A stretch of DNA of 52,069 nt, taken from the NCBI GenBank assembly GCA_965226775.1, contig CBDDEI010000001.1, forward strand, positions 1 through 52,069. Direction: 5' to 3'. The notes under the pieces are model-generated. The model was not told the DNA's origin. It made no database searches and saw nothing but the letters and a program-made list of their open reading frames with translations. The DNA comes from CBDDEI01 sp965226775. Lineage in GTDB: Bacteria; Chloroflexota; Dehalococcoidia; SHYD01. This document shows, piece after piece, positions 8,826-17,807 of the stretch. The position numbers were made by a program, and so were the translations under genes. How positions within the stretch are numbered: position 1 is the first letter of the stretch; each line of letters opens with the position of its first letter.

Positions 8826-9992
8826 ATGCGATCAGACAGAGATGATGCGCCGTTTCGGCCTAATGATCCTGAACGCGGTCCAGACTTAGATCAATTCATG
8901 AGCTCGCTAGGCGGCGGTGGCGGCGGTATCCTCCGGCGTCTGCCCCGCCTTGGTGGTATCGGCCCCGGCGTCATCCTGATAGTCATCGCGATCCTGTGGT
9001 TGGGCAGCGGCTTCTACCAGGTGGACCCGGCATCCCAGGCTATTGTCCGCATCTTCGGCGTCCCACAGCCGCCAGAGGGTGAAGGCTTGCACTGGCGTCC
9101 TCCGTCGCCCTTTGCACAGGTAGATGTAGTGAAAGTGCAGGAGATCCGCAGCATGGAGCTGGGCTTCCGCACCATCGATCCCGGCCCACCCGCCCGGTTC
9201 CAGCCGGTCCCCGTAGAAGCGCTGATGATTACCGGCGACACCAACATCGTGGACGTGGAGATGGTGGTGCAGTACCGGGTACGAGACCTTAATGATTTCC
9301 TCTTCAACGTAGCCGACCCCGGCGACGTCGCTCGGCAGATCCGCAACCGGCCTGACGGCCGCACCCTGCGCGACGCCACTGAAGCAGCGCTGCGGCAGAT
9401 AGTCGGTAGCCGCACCCTAGACGACGCGCTCACCGTTGAACGCGCCGCTATAGAAGGCGAGACGATGGAGTTGCTCCAGCAACTGCTGGACATTTACTCC
9501 ACCGGCATCAGCATAGAACGTATACAGCTCCAGATTGTAAAGCCACCGCAGCCCGTTGAGGCAGCGTTCTTGGACGTGGTTTCCGCCAGAGAAGAGAAGG
9601 AACAGCTCATCAACCAGGCACGCGCCTACGAGGCCGATATCATCCCAAAAGCCCAAGGCGAAGCAGAGCAAATGATTCGGGAGGCTGAGGCCTTCAAGGA
9701 GACTAGAGTTGCCCAGGCAGAGGGCGACTCCTCTCGCTTCCTCTCTATCCTGGCTGAGTACTCCCAGGCCAGAGACGTTACCCGCGCCAGGCTTTACCTG
9801 GAAGCTATGGAACGGATCTTGCCCAACATCCGCAAGTTTGTCATCACGCCCGATGCCAGCGGCGGTGTGTTGCAACTGTTGCCCTTGGAGGGTCAGGCAT
9901 CCATCGGCGCCACTCGATCGGCGCCTGCGCCCGCGGCTCCGCCCGCAGCGCCGCCTCCTAGCGGCACTCAGACTCAGGGATCCGGAGGGTAA
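8826..9992 (+). CDS. hflK: HflK-like SPFH/band 7 protein
   Basis: About 388 residues. The N-terminus is polar with a Gly-rich stretch, followed by one membrane helix at about 42-58 (GVILIVIAILWLGSGFY). An SPFH domain follows (VDPASQAIVRIFG, then EGLHWRPPSPF). After it come a long coiled-coil segment rich in Ala/Glu (RAYEADIIPKAQGEAEQMIREAE) and a Pro/Ala tail. HflK and HflC form a membrane cage around the FtsH protease. The ATG at 8826 lies 5 bases after AGGAGG and is preferred over the in-frame GTG at 8820, which is inside the ribosome site. The gene is coupled to hflC (3-base gap). Confidence 0.88.
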   Translation: MRSDRDDAPFRPNDPERGPDLDQFMSSLGGGGGGILRRLPRLGGIGPGVILIVIAILWLGSGFYQVDPASQAIVRIFGVPQPPEGEGLHWRPPSPFAQVDVVKVQEIRSMELGFRTIDPGPPARFQPVPVEALMITGDTNIVDVEMVVQYRVRDLNDFLFNVADPGDVARQIRNRPDGRTLRDATEAALRQIVGSRTLDDALTVERAAIEGETMELLQQLLDIYSTGISIERIQLQIVKPPQPVEAAFLDVVSAREEKEQLINQARAYEADIIPKAQGEAEQMIREAEAFKETRVAQAEGDSSRFLSILAEYSQARDVTRARLYLEAMERILPNIRKFVITPDASGGVLQLLPLEGQASIGATRSAPAPAAPPAAPPPSGTQTQGSGG

Positions 9993-9995
9993 CTC

Positions 9996-10862
9996 ATGCG
10001 ATTTAGCTTAATTGTCGTCGTCGTCATTTTAGTGCTAACTTTTATTGGCGTAAATCAGTTGCTCTTTTCCGTGGACACCACGGAGCAGGCCATCGTCACT
10101 CAGTTCGGCCAGTTCAAGCGGGCCGAACTAACCCCCGGCCTCAAATTCAAGTCACCCTTCATAGAGCAGGTGACCCGTTTTAGCAAGCGGTTGTTGCGGT
10201 ATGACCTATCGCCTACCTCGCTGCTCACTAGTGATAAGAAAAACCTCATCATCGACGCCTACGCTCGCTACCGCATCGTCGACCCGTTGAAGACCTTCCA
10301 AACGGTGGGCGATGAACTGGGCGCAGATGCCCGGATAGGCTCCATCATCTCTAGCGAGCTACGCAAGAATGTGGCTTCCCATAGCCAGCAGGACATCATC
10401 GCCAGCACACGTGCTGAGTTGATGGCAAACATTACCGAGCTGGCCGCAATTGAGGCCAATACTTTCGGGATCGAAATCATAGACGTGCGCATCAAGCGCG
10501 CCGACTTCCCGGACGAGGTGGCCCAGAGCGTGTTCTCCCGAATGAATGCCGAGAGAAACCGTGAAGCCACCCAGTTCCGGGCGGAAGGCAGTGAGGAAGA
10601 GCTCAAGATCAAGGCAGAGGCGGACAAGCAGCGGGCAATCATTCTCGCAGAGGCCGGGAAGCAGTCTCAGATCATCCGTGGCGAAGGTGAGGCTGCAGCC
10701 ATCAGTATCTTTGCCGAGGCCTATGGTCGGGATCCGGAGTTCTACTACTTCACCCGAACCCTGGAAGCCTACGGCCGTGCCCTTGCATCGGATACAACTG
10801 TAGTCCTCTCCGCGGACTCAGACCTCTTCCGCTACTTGGAGGACCCAGCAGGCGAAGAGTAG
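9996..10862 (+). CDS. hflC: HflC-like SPFH/band 7 protein
   Basis: A 288-residue protein with an N-terminal membrane anchor (residues 2-22), then the HflC signature TTEQAIVTQFGQFKR, PGLKFKSPF, and a coiled coil (FRAEGSEEELKIKAEADKQ, RGEGEAAAISIFAEAYG). It ends in a typical SADSDLFRYL tail. The expected partner is the HflK encoded immediately upstream; the start codon follows GGAGGG overlapping the hflK stop region. No ftsH is present in the window. Confidence 0.93.
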   Translation: MRFSLIVVVVILVLTFIGVNQLLFSVDTTEQAIVTQFGQFKRAELTPGLKFKSPFIEQVTRFSKRLLRYDLSPTSLLTSDKKNLIIDAYARYRIVDPLKTFQTVGDELGADARIGSIISSELRKNVASHSQQDIIASTRAELMANITELAAIEANTFGIEIIDVRIKRADFPDEVAQSVFSRMNAERNREATQFRAEGSEEELKIKAEADKQRAIILAEAGKQSQIIRGEGEAAAISIFAEAYGRDPEFYYFTRTLEAYGRALASDTTVVLSADSDLFRYLEDPAGEE

Positions 10863-10889
10863 TTCCTGTAGCCCTTCCTTTAGACCGTT

Positions 10890-10925
10890 GAGCGCTGCCT
10901 CAGTGATGAGGCAGCGCTCTCTTTC
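10890..10925 (+). terminator. Rho-independent terminator of hflKC
   Basis: Perfect 13-bp stem GAGCGCTGCCTCA/TGAGGCAGCGCTC with a 4-base loop, followed by a CTTTCTT run, 27 bp after hflC. Confidence 0.85.
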
Positions 10926-11019
10926 TTAGGCCAGCGGCGTGAACTACATCCTTTACACATTTAGCAATCAGGTCAGCGCAAGCGGAACTGAGACAGCTAC
11001 CAAATGGAGGTATCACACT

Positions 11020-11295
11020 ATGGTCAGCATGAGCGATTTAGCCGCATCACTACTTTTGGCGAGCTTAAAGGCGAGCGGCGTCACCGAGGATCAGGGGCTA
11101 CGCTTGGTGACTAACGAAGGAAGCCTGAGCATGGAGATAGACTCCGCGACTGACGATGATCGTGTCATCGAGCACGACGGCGCTAAGGTGCTCATCATAG
11201 GCAAAGACGTCGACGAGTTGCTTGGCAACATCCTCATCGATATTGAGGACACTCCCTCAGGGCCGCAACTCGTGGTCAAAGAGTCCGAATCCTAA
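11020..11295 (+). CDS. IscA/HesB-like small protein without cysteines
   Basis: A 91-residue acidic protein. The pattern GLRLVTNEGSLSMEID, then DRVIEHDGAKVLI, then LLGNILIDIED, follows the beta-strand layout of the A-type Fe-S carrier (IscA/HesB) fold. None of the three cluster-binding cysteines is present; the protein contains no Cys at all. Such cysteine-free HesB-like proteins occur in Actinobacteria and Chloroflexota and their role is not established. The ATG at 11020 is chosen because GGAGG lies 9 bases upstream; an in-frame GTG at 10939 has no such site. It stands alone between a terminator and a convergent AKR. Confidence 0.6.
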   Translation: MVSMSDLAASLLLASLKASGVTEDQGLRLVTNEGSLSMEIDSATDDDRVIEHDGAKVLIIGKDVDELLGNILIDIEDTPSGPQLVVKESES

Positions 11296-11321
11296 GCCAA
11301 ACGGCTCACTAGGGGGCCTAG

Positions 11322-12290
11322 CTAAGTCTGAGAGAGCCTCTCCAGCGCGTCAGCCGGCAGCGGCCCCCGCTCCACAGCGGCCAGAGCGTGCTCCAATTGC
11401 TCTACGCTGGAAAGGCCCACCAGCACAGTAGAGAGCTGGTTCGTACTCAGCGCAAAGCGGACGGCGGCCTCCGCCATATCCCCTGCAATCCCCTCTCCTA
11501 CTAAGAATTGGAACCGCTCGGCAGCCTGAAGGTCTGCATCATAGTCTGCGCCGGTGCCTATGGGCGCTACGTTACCCGCGGCAATGGGATGGCGTTCAGG
11601 GCTGCCTGTGAGCGCCCCCGCCGCCAGAACCCGTATCCCCAGCGTGCCCATCCCCCGTTCCGCGGCGTGGTCTAGCAGCAACCCGTAGTCCTGATAAGCA
11701 AAGCCCTCAGCCGCCGCTCTCCCAGCGCTTGGGTTGAGCAGGTTGTAGCAGACCTGCACCGTGTACAGCGCTCCGGAATCCACCACCTCGTTGACCGCCT
11801 CGGTTTCACCCAGGCCGGTGAAGCCGTAGAAGCGAATCTTCCCCGCCTGCTGCAGCCTGGTAAAGGCAGGCACTACAATCGAGATAACATCGTCAGGACT
11901 CAGGTTGGCGTCTGTGCGGTCCCGTCCAATGGAGTTGTGGAGCTGGACAAGGTCGACTCGGTCACGTCCCAAGCGGCGCAAGCTTCCTTCCACCGACGCC
12001 ATAAGCTCTCTGCCAACAAGGTCGATGTCTTCCGAGTGCACCCGCACCTTAGTGCCCACAAAAACTTCGCGTCCGGTCTCCTTCAACGCGCGCCCCAAGT
12101 TACGCTCGGACTCGCCGTTGCCGTACTGGGCAGCCGTGTCAAAGTAGTTGATGCCCGCATCGCAGGCGATATTGACGGCGCGTACCTGGTCGGCGTGGTC
12201 GCCGCGCACCATGAGGGCTCCCACGTTGCCGCACCCAAATCCAAGAGCAGAAACCTGCAGGCTGGTCTGTCCCAGCGGACGATATTCCAT
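11322..12290 (-). CDS. Aldo/keto reductase
   Basis: A 322-residue NADPH-type AKR barrel with a complete tetrad: Asp51 and Tyr56 (FDTAAQYG), Lys81 (GTK) and His118 (QLHNS). The typical start MEYRPLGQTSLQVSALGFG begins at 12290 with AGAGGTG upstream; a longer in-frame start at 12389 would add an Arg/Leu-rich leader and is not favoured. It is closely related to the AKR at 18246-19235: both carry a LNPSAG segment and a GMGTL..R.LAAGAL segment, and both have a long insert after the catalytic His. It is divergent from the AKR at 12407, with which it shares a 116-bp promoter region. Substrate unknown. Confidence 0.88.
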   Translation of the reverse strand: MEYRPLGQTSLQVSALGFGCGNVGALMVRGDHADQVRAVNIACDAGINYFDTAAQYGNGESERNLGRALKETGREVFVGTKVRVHSEDIDLVGRELMASVEGSLRRLGRDRVDLVQLHNSIGRDRTDANLSPDDVISIVVPAFTRLQQAGKIRFYGFTGLGETEAVNEVVDSGALYTVQVCYNLLNPSAGRAAAEGFAYQDYGLLLDHAAERGMGTLGIRVLAAGALTGSPERHPIAAGNVAPIGTGADYDADLQAAERFQFLVGEGIAGDMAEAAVRFALSTNQLSTVLVGLSSVEQLEHALAAVERGPLPADALERLSQT

Positions 12291-12406
12291 TGCGGTGCAC
12301 CTCTTTGCGCCAAGTCTTCTAAACCAAGGTAGTTTCGCAGGTAGAGCAGCCAGCGCGCAAGGGGCGCAGACTAGACGTAGCAGTTTCAAGGCTCTACTAT
12401 GGCGTC

Positions 12407-13267
12407 ATGGCAATACCTACACAGCCTTTTGGCCGCACCGGGCACAGCAGCAGCCGTATCATCTTTGGGGCTGCCGCGCTCTCTAGAGTCACCCAAGACG
12501 TGGCTGACCGCACGCTGGACTTGCTGCTGGAGCATGGCATCAACCACATAGACGTGGCCGCTAGCTACGGCGAGGCAGAGTTGCGCCTAGCGCCCTGGCT
12601 GAAACGCTACCCGGACCAATTCTTTCTGGCTACCAAGACCAGCGAGCGCCGGGCACAGCCTGCCCTTGAGGAGCTGCAACGCTCTCTGGACCGTCTGGGC
12701 GTAGACCACGTAGACCTGTGGCAGTTCCACAACCTCTCGGATCCCATCCAGTGGGACACCGCCCTCAGCCCCGGCGGCGTCCTGGAGGCTGCGGTGGAGG
12801 CGCGAGAGCGGGGGCTGGTGCGAGCCATAGGGATCACCGGCCACGGCCTGCAGGTGGCGGCTACCCACCGTCGCAGCCTGCAGCGCTTCGACTTCGACTC
12901 AGTATTGCTCCCCTACAACTACTTAACTATGCAGACCCCCTACTACATAGAGAACTTTAATGGGCTGGTGGCTACCAGCATGGAGCGCAACATGGCGGTG
13001 CAGACCATAAAGTCCATCGCCTATCGTCCCTGGATGGGCCGCACCCGGACCGCCACCACCTGGTACCAGCCCCTGAACGACCCTGCAGACATAGCGCAGG
13101 CCATCCACTGGGCGCTGGGCCGCCAAGAGATCTTCGTCATCTCCGTTGGCGACGTGGAGCTATTGCCCCATGTGCTCAACGCCGCGGAGCGCTTTTCACA
13201 GGGCACCAGTGAAGAAGCAATGGCGGAGTTGGTGGCGCGCTTGACCATGGAGCCCCTCTTTGTCTAA
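12407..13267 (+). CDS. Aldo/keto reductase, short form
   Basis: A 286-residue AKR family member with the tetrad Asp49, Tyr54 (IDVAASYG), Lys77 (LATKTS) and His108 (WQFHNL). The C-terminal half differs from the other AKRs here: PYNYLTMQTPYYIENF and the segment TIKSIAYRPW correspond to the subgroup of predicted oxidoreductases that often lack part of the canonical cofactor loop. The start lacks a strong ribosome site. Transcribed away from the AKR at 11322-12290. Substrate unknown. Confidence 0.85.
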   Translation: MAIPTQPFGRTGHSSSRIIFGAAALSRVTQDVADRTLDLLLEHGINHIDVAASYGEAELRLAPWLKRYPDQFFLATKTSERRAQPALEELQRSLDRLGVDHVDLWQFHNLSDPIQWDTALSPGGVLEAAVEARERGLVRAIGITGHGLQVAATHRRSLQRFDFDSVLLPYNYLTMQTPYYIENFNGLVATSMERNMAVQTIKSIAYRPWMGRTRTATTWYQPLNDPADIAQAIHWALGRQEIFVISVGDVELLPHVLNAAERFSQGTSEEAMAELVARLTMEPLFV

Positions 13268-13402
13268 CTCCCCAGCGTCCTTCTGAACCCGTCCTGCTCT
13301 GGCCGATGAGCTCGCTGAAGGCGGGCGACTGACGGATCAGGGCAGCAAAGCTCGCGCGTCCGCCTGGGAGAAGAGGGGGAAGAGTAGTACTTTGGGCGAA
13401 TC

Positions 13403-14611
13403 TTAGCTCTCTTGCGCCGCAACCGCCCTCTCTTCAACCCGCACCGAGCGCAGCAGCAGCCAGGATACCAGCAACAGGAGACCTCCGCCCAGGAGCACGG
13501 TGCGGAGCGTGCCAGTGGCATCCGCCATCAACCCCAGCATGGTCGCACCCAGCGGTTGCCCCATAGACCAGATCATGGTGCTCAGACCACTGAGCTCACC
13601 CATGCGACGCGCCGGAACAATCTCCGTGAACAGCGGGTAGGCGAGGGCGGTCGGAACCGCCTGGGCTATTCCTGCTACCGCCAGGGCCACCACGGCCTGC
13701 TCCTTGGTAGCGATCTGCGAACTCGCGATAATAATCAGGCCGAATACCAGCAGGCCCCAGACGCTCACGCGCATCTTGCCCAGTTTATCCCCCAACCAGC
13801 CAGCGGGCACTACCGCCACCAGCGTGCTGACGAACACCGCCAGAAGCAACAAGAAAGTCTCGTTCTCGGGAATGCCCAAGTCTTCGTGGCCAAATCGAGT
13901 AATAAAGGGCGTTACGCCGCCAATGCCCATCCAGAAAAAGAGGTAGCTCACCACGTATTTCGTAGCCTCTCGCATTGCGAGCAGGTCCCGGAGGTAGTCC
14001 AATGGTCGGAACTTAAGTGAGCCGCCATCTTCGCCCTCCGGGGTTGGTCCCTCCTGCACGGTGAGAAACGTAATCAAGAAGCCCAGGGCAAGGCCCACCG
14101 CCACGGCAACGAAGATCCCCCAGGGAGCGTCCTCCCAGAGCGCAGAAGAGAGCAGCAGCAGCCCCATGCCCGCAAGAAAGGCGCAGGCACGGTTGACGCC
14201 GTTCACCAGCCCGCGCTGCGCAGAAACCACGTTGTCCGGCAGCAGCACTTCGTAAGCGGTGACAGCCACTCCCAGAAAGATGGGGCCAACGAGAAAGATG
14301 GTAACGGTAAGCCAGGTATCGGGCCGGCCCATGAGGATAAGAAAGCCCAGCACCACAGGAATGATGCAGAGCATAAAAGGCTTGCGACGCCCGAACCGCC
14401 ACCGCAACCGGTCGCTGACGCTACCTGCAATAGGGTTGAGGACACCTCCTATAAAGGAGCGCTCGTTCGCGAGAAAGCCGATGACTACGTTGGGTAGTCC
14501 GTAGGATGCTAAGAAGAGTCCGGCAACAGCGTTGAAGAAGGTATCGTGAACGCCTACCCCCGCGCGCGCAACGCTATAGAGCAGCATCCAGGCAACGGAG
14601 ACACGTCGCAT
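13403..14611 (-). CDS. MFS transporter (GPH/SLC45-like)
   Basis: A 402-residue polytopic membrane protein with about 12 hydrophobic segments. The loop after helix 2, SDRLRWRFGRRKPF, is the conserved MFS loop 2-3 motif in the form seen in sugar:cation symporter-like carriers (GPH/SLC45 type). A central charged loop (EGPTPEGEDGG) separates the two halves. Its ATG overlaps the stop of the metallo-beta-lactamase gene (TAATG), so the two are translationally coupled. The substrate is not evident. Confidence 0.85.
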   Translation of the reverse strand: MRRVSVAWMLLYSVARAGVGVHDTFFNAVAGLFLASYGLPNVVIGFLANERSFIGGVLNPIAGSVSDRLRWRFGRRKPFMLCIIPVVLGFLILMGRPDTWLTVTIFLVGPIFLGVAVTAYEVLLPDNVVSAQRGLVNGVNRACAFLAGMGLLLLSSALWEDAPWGIFVAVAVGLALGFLITFLTVQEGPTPEGEDGGSLKFRPLDYLRDLLAMREATKYVVSYLFFWMGIGGVTPFITRFGHEDLGIPENETFLLLLAVFVSTLVAVVPAGWLGDKLGKMRVSVWGLLVFGLIIIASSQIATKEQAVVALAVAGIAQAVPTALAYPLFTEIVPARRMGELSGLSTMIWSMGQPLGATMLGLMADATGTLRTVLLGGGLLLLVSWLLLRSVRVEERAVAAQES

Positions 14612-15351
14612 TACGAGGCGCTATCCAGCAGTTCAGCGAATGCGCACAGCTTGGCGGCGGCCTGCGACCGGATAGGCGGAAAGTGGCTAAAGCAGATAGT
14701 CTCCACATCCAACAGTGCGAGCTTCTGTATCGACTCCTTGGCCTGAACCATATCCACGCTGAACAGGCGAGACGGCAGCCCCAGCCGTCCCCAGTAGCAA
14801 TTCAGTGCGTCTCCGACGATGATCAGACCAAGGTCCCGGAAGTAGAAACTAACGCTGCCCGGCGTGTGCCCTGGCGTATGAATGATCTCCATCCTTCCTA
14901 GCACGTCAAATGTGTCGCCGTCACTGAACGGAAGGTCTACCGGAACGGCCCTTGGTTCCAACACCGGGATAACAGGATGCGTAACCTGCGCCAGGAAGGG
15001 ATGCACGAATGGGTTAGGGAAAGGATACTTCCCAGCCATATAGGGAGCCTCCAGCTCGTGCGCCCCCACCGCACCTCCACAGTTAGCCCTCAAATAGGGG
15101 AGACCTCCCATATGGTCAAGGTGGTAATGCGTAACGAAGAGGTAGCGCACCTGCTCGGGCGCTACTCCCTGGCTCCGGAGGTACTGCAAGATGAGATAGC
15201 CGCTTCCCTTAAGGCCGGCATCGATTATGGTGACGAAATCGCCCAGCACCAGATAGACGTCTGCGCCAAGAGCCGTGACTCTGTGCACCTTGGGCGCGAC
15301 TTCCTGGCTTCTCAGTAACCTGACTAATCTGCTTGAACGCATGTCACTCAC
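14611..15351 (-). CDS. MBL-fold metallo-hydrolase
   Basis: A 246-residue metallo-beta-lactamase-fold enzyme. The metal site motif H75-Y-H77-L-D79-H80 (VTHYHLDHMGG) is complete, a third histidine lies in IHTPGHTPGS, the bridging Asp in VGDALN, and the last His in CFSHFPP. The family includes glyoxalase II, lactonases and related thioester or ester hydrolases. Two starts are possible: GTG at 15351 and ATG at 15342. Its stop overlaps the start of the MFS gene, so it leads that operon; import and hydrolysis of the same compound is a reasonable inference. Confidence 0.88.
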   Translation of the reverse strand: MSDMRSSRLVRLLRSQEVAPKVHRVTALGADVYLVLGDFVTIIDAGLKGSGYLILQYLRSQGVAPEQVRYLFVTHYHLDHMGGLPYLRANCGGAVGAHELEAPYMAGKYPFPNPFVHPFLAQVTHPVIPVLEPRAVPVDLPFSDGDTFDVLGRMEIIHTPGHTPGSVSFYFRDLGLIIVGDALNCYWGRLGLPSRLFSVDMVQAKESIQKLALLDVETICFSHFPPIRSQAAAKLCAFAELLDSAS

Positions 15352-15419
15352 GCGCGGAACTTACTACGTCAACAACCACCCGTCAAGGCAGCCGAGCAAA
15401 CGAGGGGCGGATCAGGGCG

Positions 15420-15950
15420 GGGCAGGCGCAGCCATCAACATTCCACTCATGGTGAGTCCACTCGTGTGAGGCAGCCCCCCACCTTCCCGCTCATGGTGAG
15501 CTTGTCGAATCCATGACCCCTCATCCTTCGACTAGCTCAGGACGAGCGGGGCTGCTCCCGCTTGTACTCAAAGCGACCCACTACCCGCAAGCGACGAGGG
15601 GCCATCAACCTTCCACTCGTGGTAGGGCAGGCGCAGCCATCAACGTTCCACTCGTGGTGAGGCAGCAGCCCCCACCTTCCCGCTCATGGTGAGCTTGTCG
15701 AATCCATGCGCCCCTCATCCTTCGACTAGCTCAGGACGAGCGGGGCTGCTCCCGCTTGTACTCTAAGCGACCCACTACCCGCAAACGAGGGAGTAGGGCA
15801 GGCGCAGCCATCAACGTTCCACTCGTGGTGAGGCAGCCCCGCACCTTCCCGCTCATGGTGAGCTTGTCGAATCCATGCGCCATTCATCCTTCGACTAGCT
15901 CAGGACGAGCGGGTATGCATCCCGCTTGAACTCAGCAAGTCAGCGTCAAC
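15420..15950. repeat. Three-unit array with large palindromes (REP/BIME-like)
   Basis: Three direct copies of a unit of about 170-205 bp begin near 15420, 15625 and 15796 with GGGCAGGCGCAGCCATCAAC. Each contains a 61-62-bp imperfect palindrome (15488-15548, 15681-15742, 15850-15911). The left arm begins CGCTCATGGTGAGCTTGTCG and the right arm ends TAGCTCAGGACGAGCG; 22-base arms match at most positions. The spacing part repeats too (AAGCGACCCACTACCCGC). Nothing in the array encodes a protein. The remainder of the gene-free stretch 15352-16091 shows no other feature. Confidence 0.85.
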
Positions 15951-16091
15951 CCACTACACGCAGTCATACTCGCCTCTCAGCCGGCTAAGTTGCCCCGTTA
16001 TGCATAAACGCCATAGCGCGATGTAAATAAGTACGCTGCCCGGATGCCCGCGCAGCGTAGTAAGCCCGTCGTTAAGTAGCGCCCGCCTCGG

Positions 16092-16604
16092 TCAGTCGTG
16101 CCAGGCCATCTCCCCGGCGCGGATGGGCACGTCCAGCCAGTTTTCCGCCGGCGGCACGGGGCAGCTCCACCGTTCGTTGTAGGCGCAGTAGGGATTGTAC
16201 GCATAGTTGAAATCAACCATTACCGACCCGTCCCCCATGCGGTGCGCTTCCAAGTAGCGGCCGGCCGGGTAGCTCTCCTGACCTGAGGTGGCATCCCGGA
16301 AGGGCACAAAGAACTGGTTGGGATCGTCCACACTGTAGAGGTGGATTGCCGTTTCTTTGCCATCCACGGTAAAGGTGACCACTCCCTCCCGGCGATAGCG
16401 TTGCACGCCGCCCGTGGAGGTCTGCATCTCTATTTCCGTCTGCTCTACGTTCTCATCCAACGTCCCGACAATACGCATTCCCGGGTTCTCCGGAAAGTAC
16501 TTCAAACCCTCAAAGGAGAGCTTCTGGTTGGGCAACAGCGGCGACTGCGGATGTGTTTTGAACGACTGATCTTTTTGCTTACGAAACTCTTCTAACTCGG
16601 ACAT
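16092..16604 (-). CDS. DUF1684 family protein
   Basis: A 170-residue protein with the DUF1684 signature NPYCAYNERWSCPVPPAEN near its C-terminus, followed by DVPIRAGE. The middle (FTVDGKETAIHLY, then FFVPFRDATSGQESYPAGRYLE) also matches this family. Function is not established; it is a soluble, beta-rich domain. Its start lies 26 bp after the stop of the AKR at 16631-17584 on the same strand, so the two are probably cotranscribed. Confidence 0.88.
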   Translation of the reverse strand: MSELEEFRKQKDQSFKTHPQSPLLPNQKLSFEGLKYFPENPGMRIVGTLDENVEQTEIEMQTSTGGVQRYRREGVVTFTVDGKETAIHLYSVDDPNQFFVPFRDATSGQESYPAGRYLEAHRMGDGSVMVDFNYAYNPYCAYNERWSCPVPPAENWLDVPIRAGEMAWHD

Positions 16605-16630
16605 CTTGCCATTCCTCTTTTTGTGTTAGT

Positions 16631-17584
16631 CTAGCCAACTCCGTCCAGCGTTATCTTATCAATAATCGACAAGTCCTCTTCCGAGAGCTGCCACTCCTCT
16701 GCTCTGCAGTTCTCCACGACCTGCTCCGGACTCGTGGCCCCCGCGATGACGCTACAGACCTGGGGCCGCGTGAGGAGCCACGCCAAGGCCAGCTCTCCAA
16801 CCGTATGGCCCCGCTCCTGGGCAAAGCCTTGTAGCGCCTCAACCAGCGTGAAATTGCGGTCGGTCAGGTTAGCAGAGAACGTGGGGTTGTTGTACCCCCG
16901 CACACCCTCCGGTATCGGCTCTCCCCGGCGATACTTGCCCGTAAGGAAGCCAGCCGCCAGGGGCGTATAGGGAATAATGCCCACGTTATAGGCTCGACAT
17001 GCGGGGATGAAATCCTGCTCGATTCCGCGCGTCAGCAGATTATAGCGGGCTTCTACGGCGACCACTGGGGACAGCCCATAGGCTCGAGCCATCTCGCTGG
17101 CCTCCGCAAGCTGCCACGCTGCATAGTTGGATGCGCCCACGTAGCGGAGTTTGCCAGCCCGGACAAGGTCATCAAAAGTGCGCAGCATCTCCTCCATCCG
17201 GCCCTGTCCCGCCACGGGCAACTGTCCTTCAAAGAGGTCGATGTAGTCGGTGTTGAAGCGGCGCAGCGCCTGGTGCACGCCCTCGGTAATCCGTAGGCGG
17301 CCCATACCGCTCTCGTTGGGACCCGTGCCTATGGTGGGCCCGCCCACTAAACGTGCGCTGAGCACCACCTGGCTGCGACGGTCCGCGATGGCCTTCCCCA
17401 CCACCTCCTGGGATGCGCCGCGGCCATACGCCGCAGACGCGTCGATAAAGTTGACGCCCATGTCCAGCGCCTGGTGGATAATGCGCGTGGACTGAGCAGC
17501 GTCCACTTGGGTGCCAAAGGTGGTGCCTCCCAGGCCAATGGCAGAGACCTGGAGCCCAGCATGCCCTAGACGACGGTATTCCAC
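16631..17584 (-). CDS. Aldo/keto reductase with altered catalytic tetrad
   Basis: A 317-residue AKR barrel beginning MEYRRLGHAGLQVSAIGLGG at a GTG codon with GAGG upstream. Asp48 and Tyr53 (IDASAAYG) are kept. The catalytic Lys of ATK-type strands is replaced by Arg78 (VVLSARLV), and the His of the DLYQLH motif is replaced, since the sequence reads DYIDLFEGQLP with Gln121 at that place. The rest (RYVGASNY, cofactor-binding SVIAGATSPEQV) is normal. It may be a non-reducing relative or act on an unusual substrate. Upstream of, and probably in one operon with, the DUF1684 gene. Confidence 0.85.
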   Translation of the reverse strand: MEYRRLGHAGLQVSAIGLGGTTFGTQVDAAQSTRIIHQALDMGVNFIDASAAYGRGASQEVVGKAIADRRSQVVLSARLVGGPTIGTGPNESGMGRLRITEGVHQALRRFNTDYIDLFEGQLPVAGQGRMEEMLRTFDDLVRAGKLRYVGASNYAAWQLAEASEMARAYGLSPVVAVEARYNLLTRGIEQDFIPACRAYNVGIIPYTPLAAGFLTGKYRRGEPIPEGVRGYNNPTFSANLTDRNFTLVEALQGFAQERGHTVGELALAWLLTRPQVCSVIAGATSPEQVVENCRAEEWQLSEEDLSIIDKITLDGVG

Positions 17585-17807
17585 GCTACAACCTCTTCCT
17601 CATGTCTGGAGTGTCCTTCCGGAGCGTTAGCTGCCCCATTGTACCAGCATCTCCTACCAGATCATGCGCCATTTACGCCTGCAACAGGCTTCGCCCCCTT
17701 GTGTGAATTGGCGTCTAGGCGTATATATATGGTGACTTTATATGGTCAAGTACCCTTGGTCTGGCCCAGTGCCAAAAAGTAACACCGGTGAGGAGAGCGA
17801 GAGAGTA

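Noticed and set aside
15420..15950. CRISPR array
   Set aside because: Only three long units of uneven length (about 170-205 bp) that contain large palindromes; no short regular repeat with unique spacers and no cas genes.
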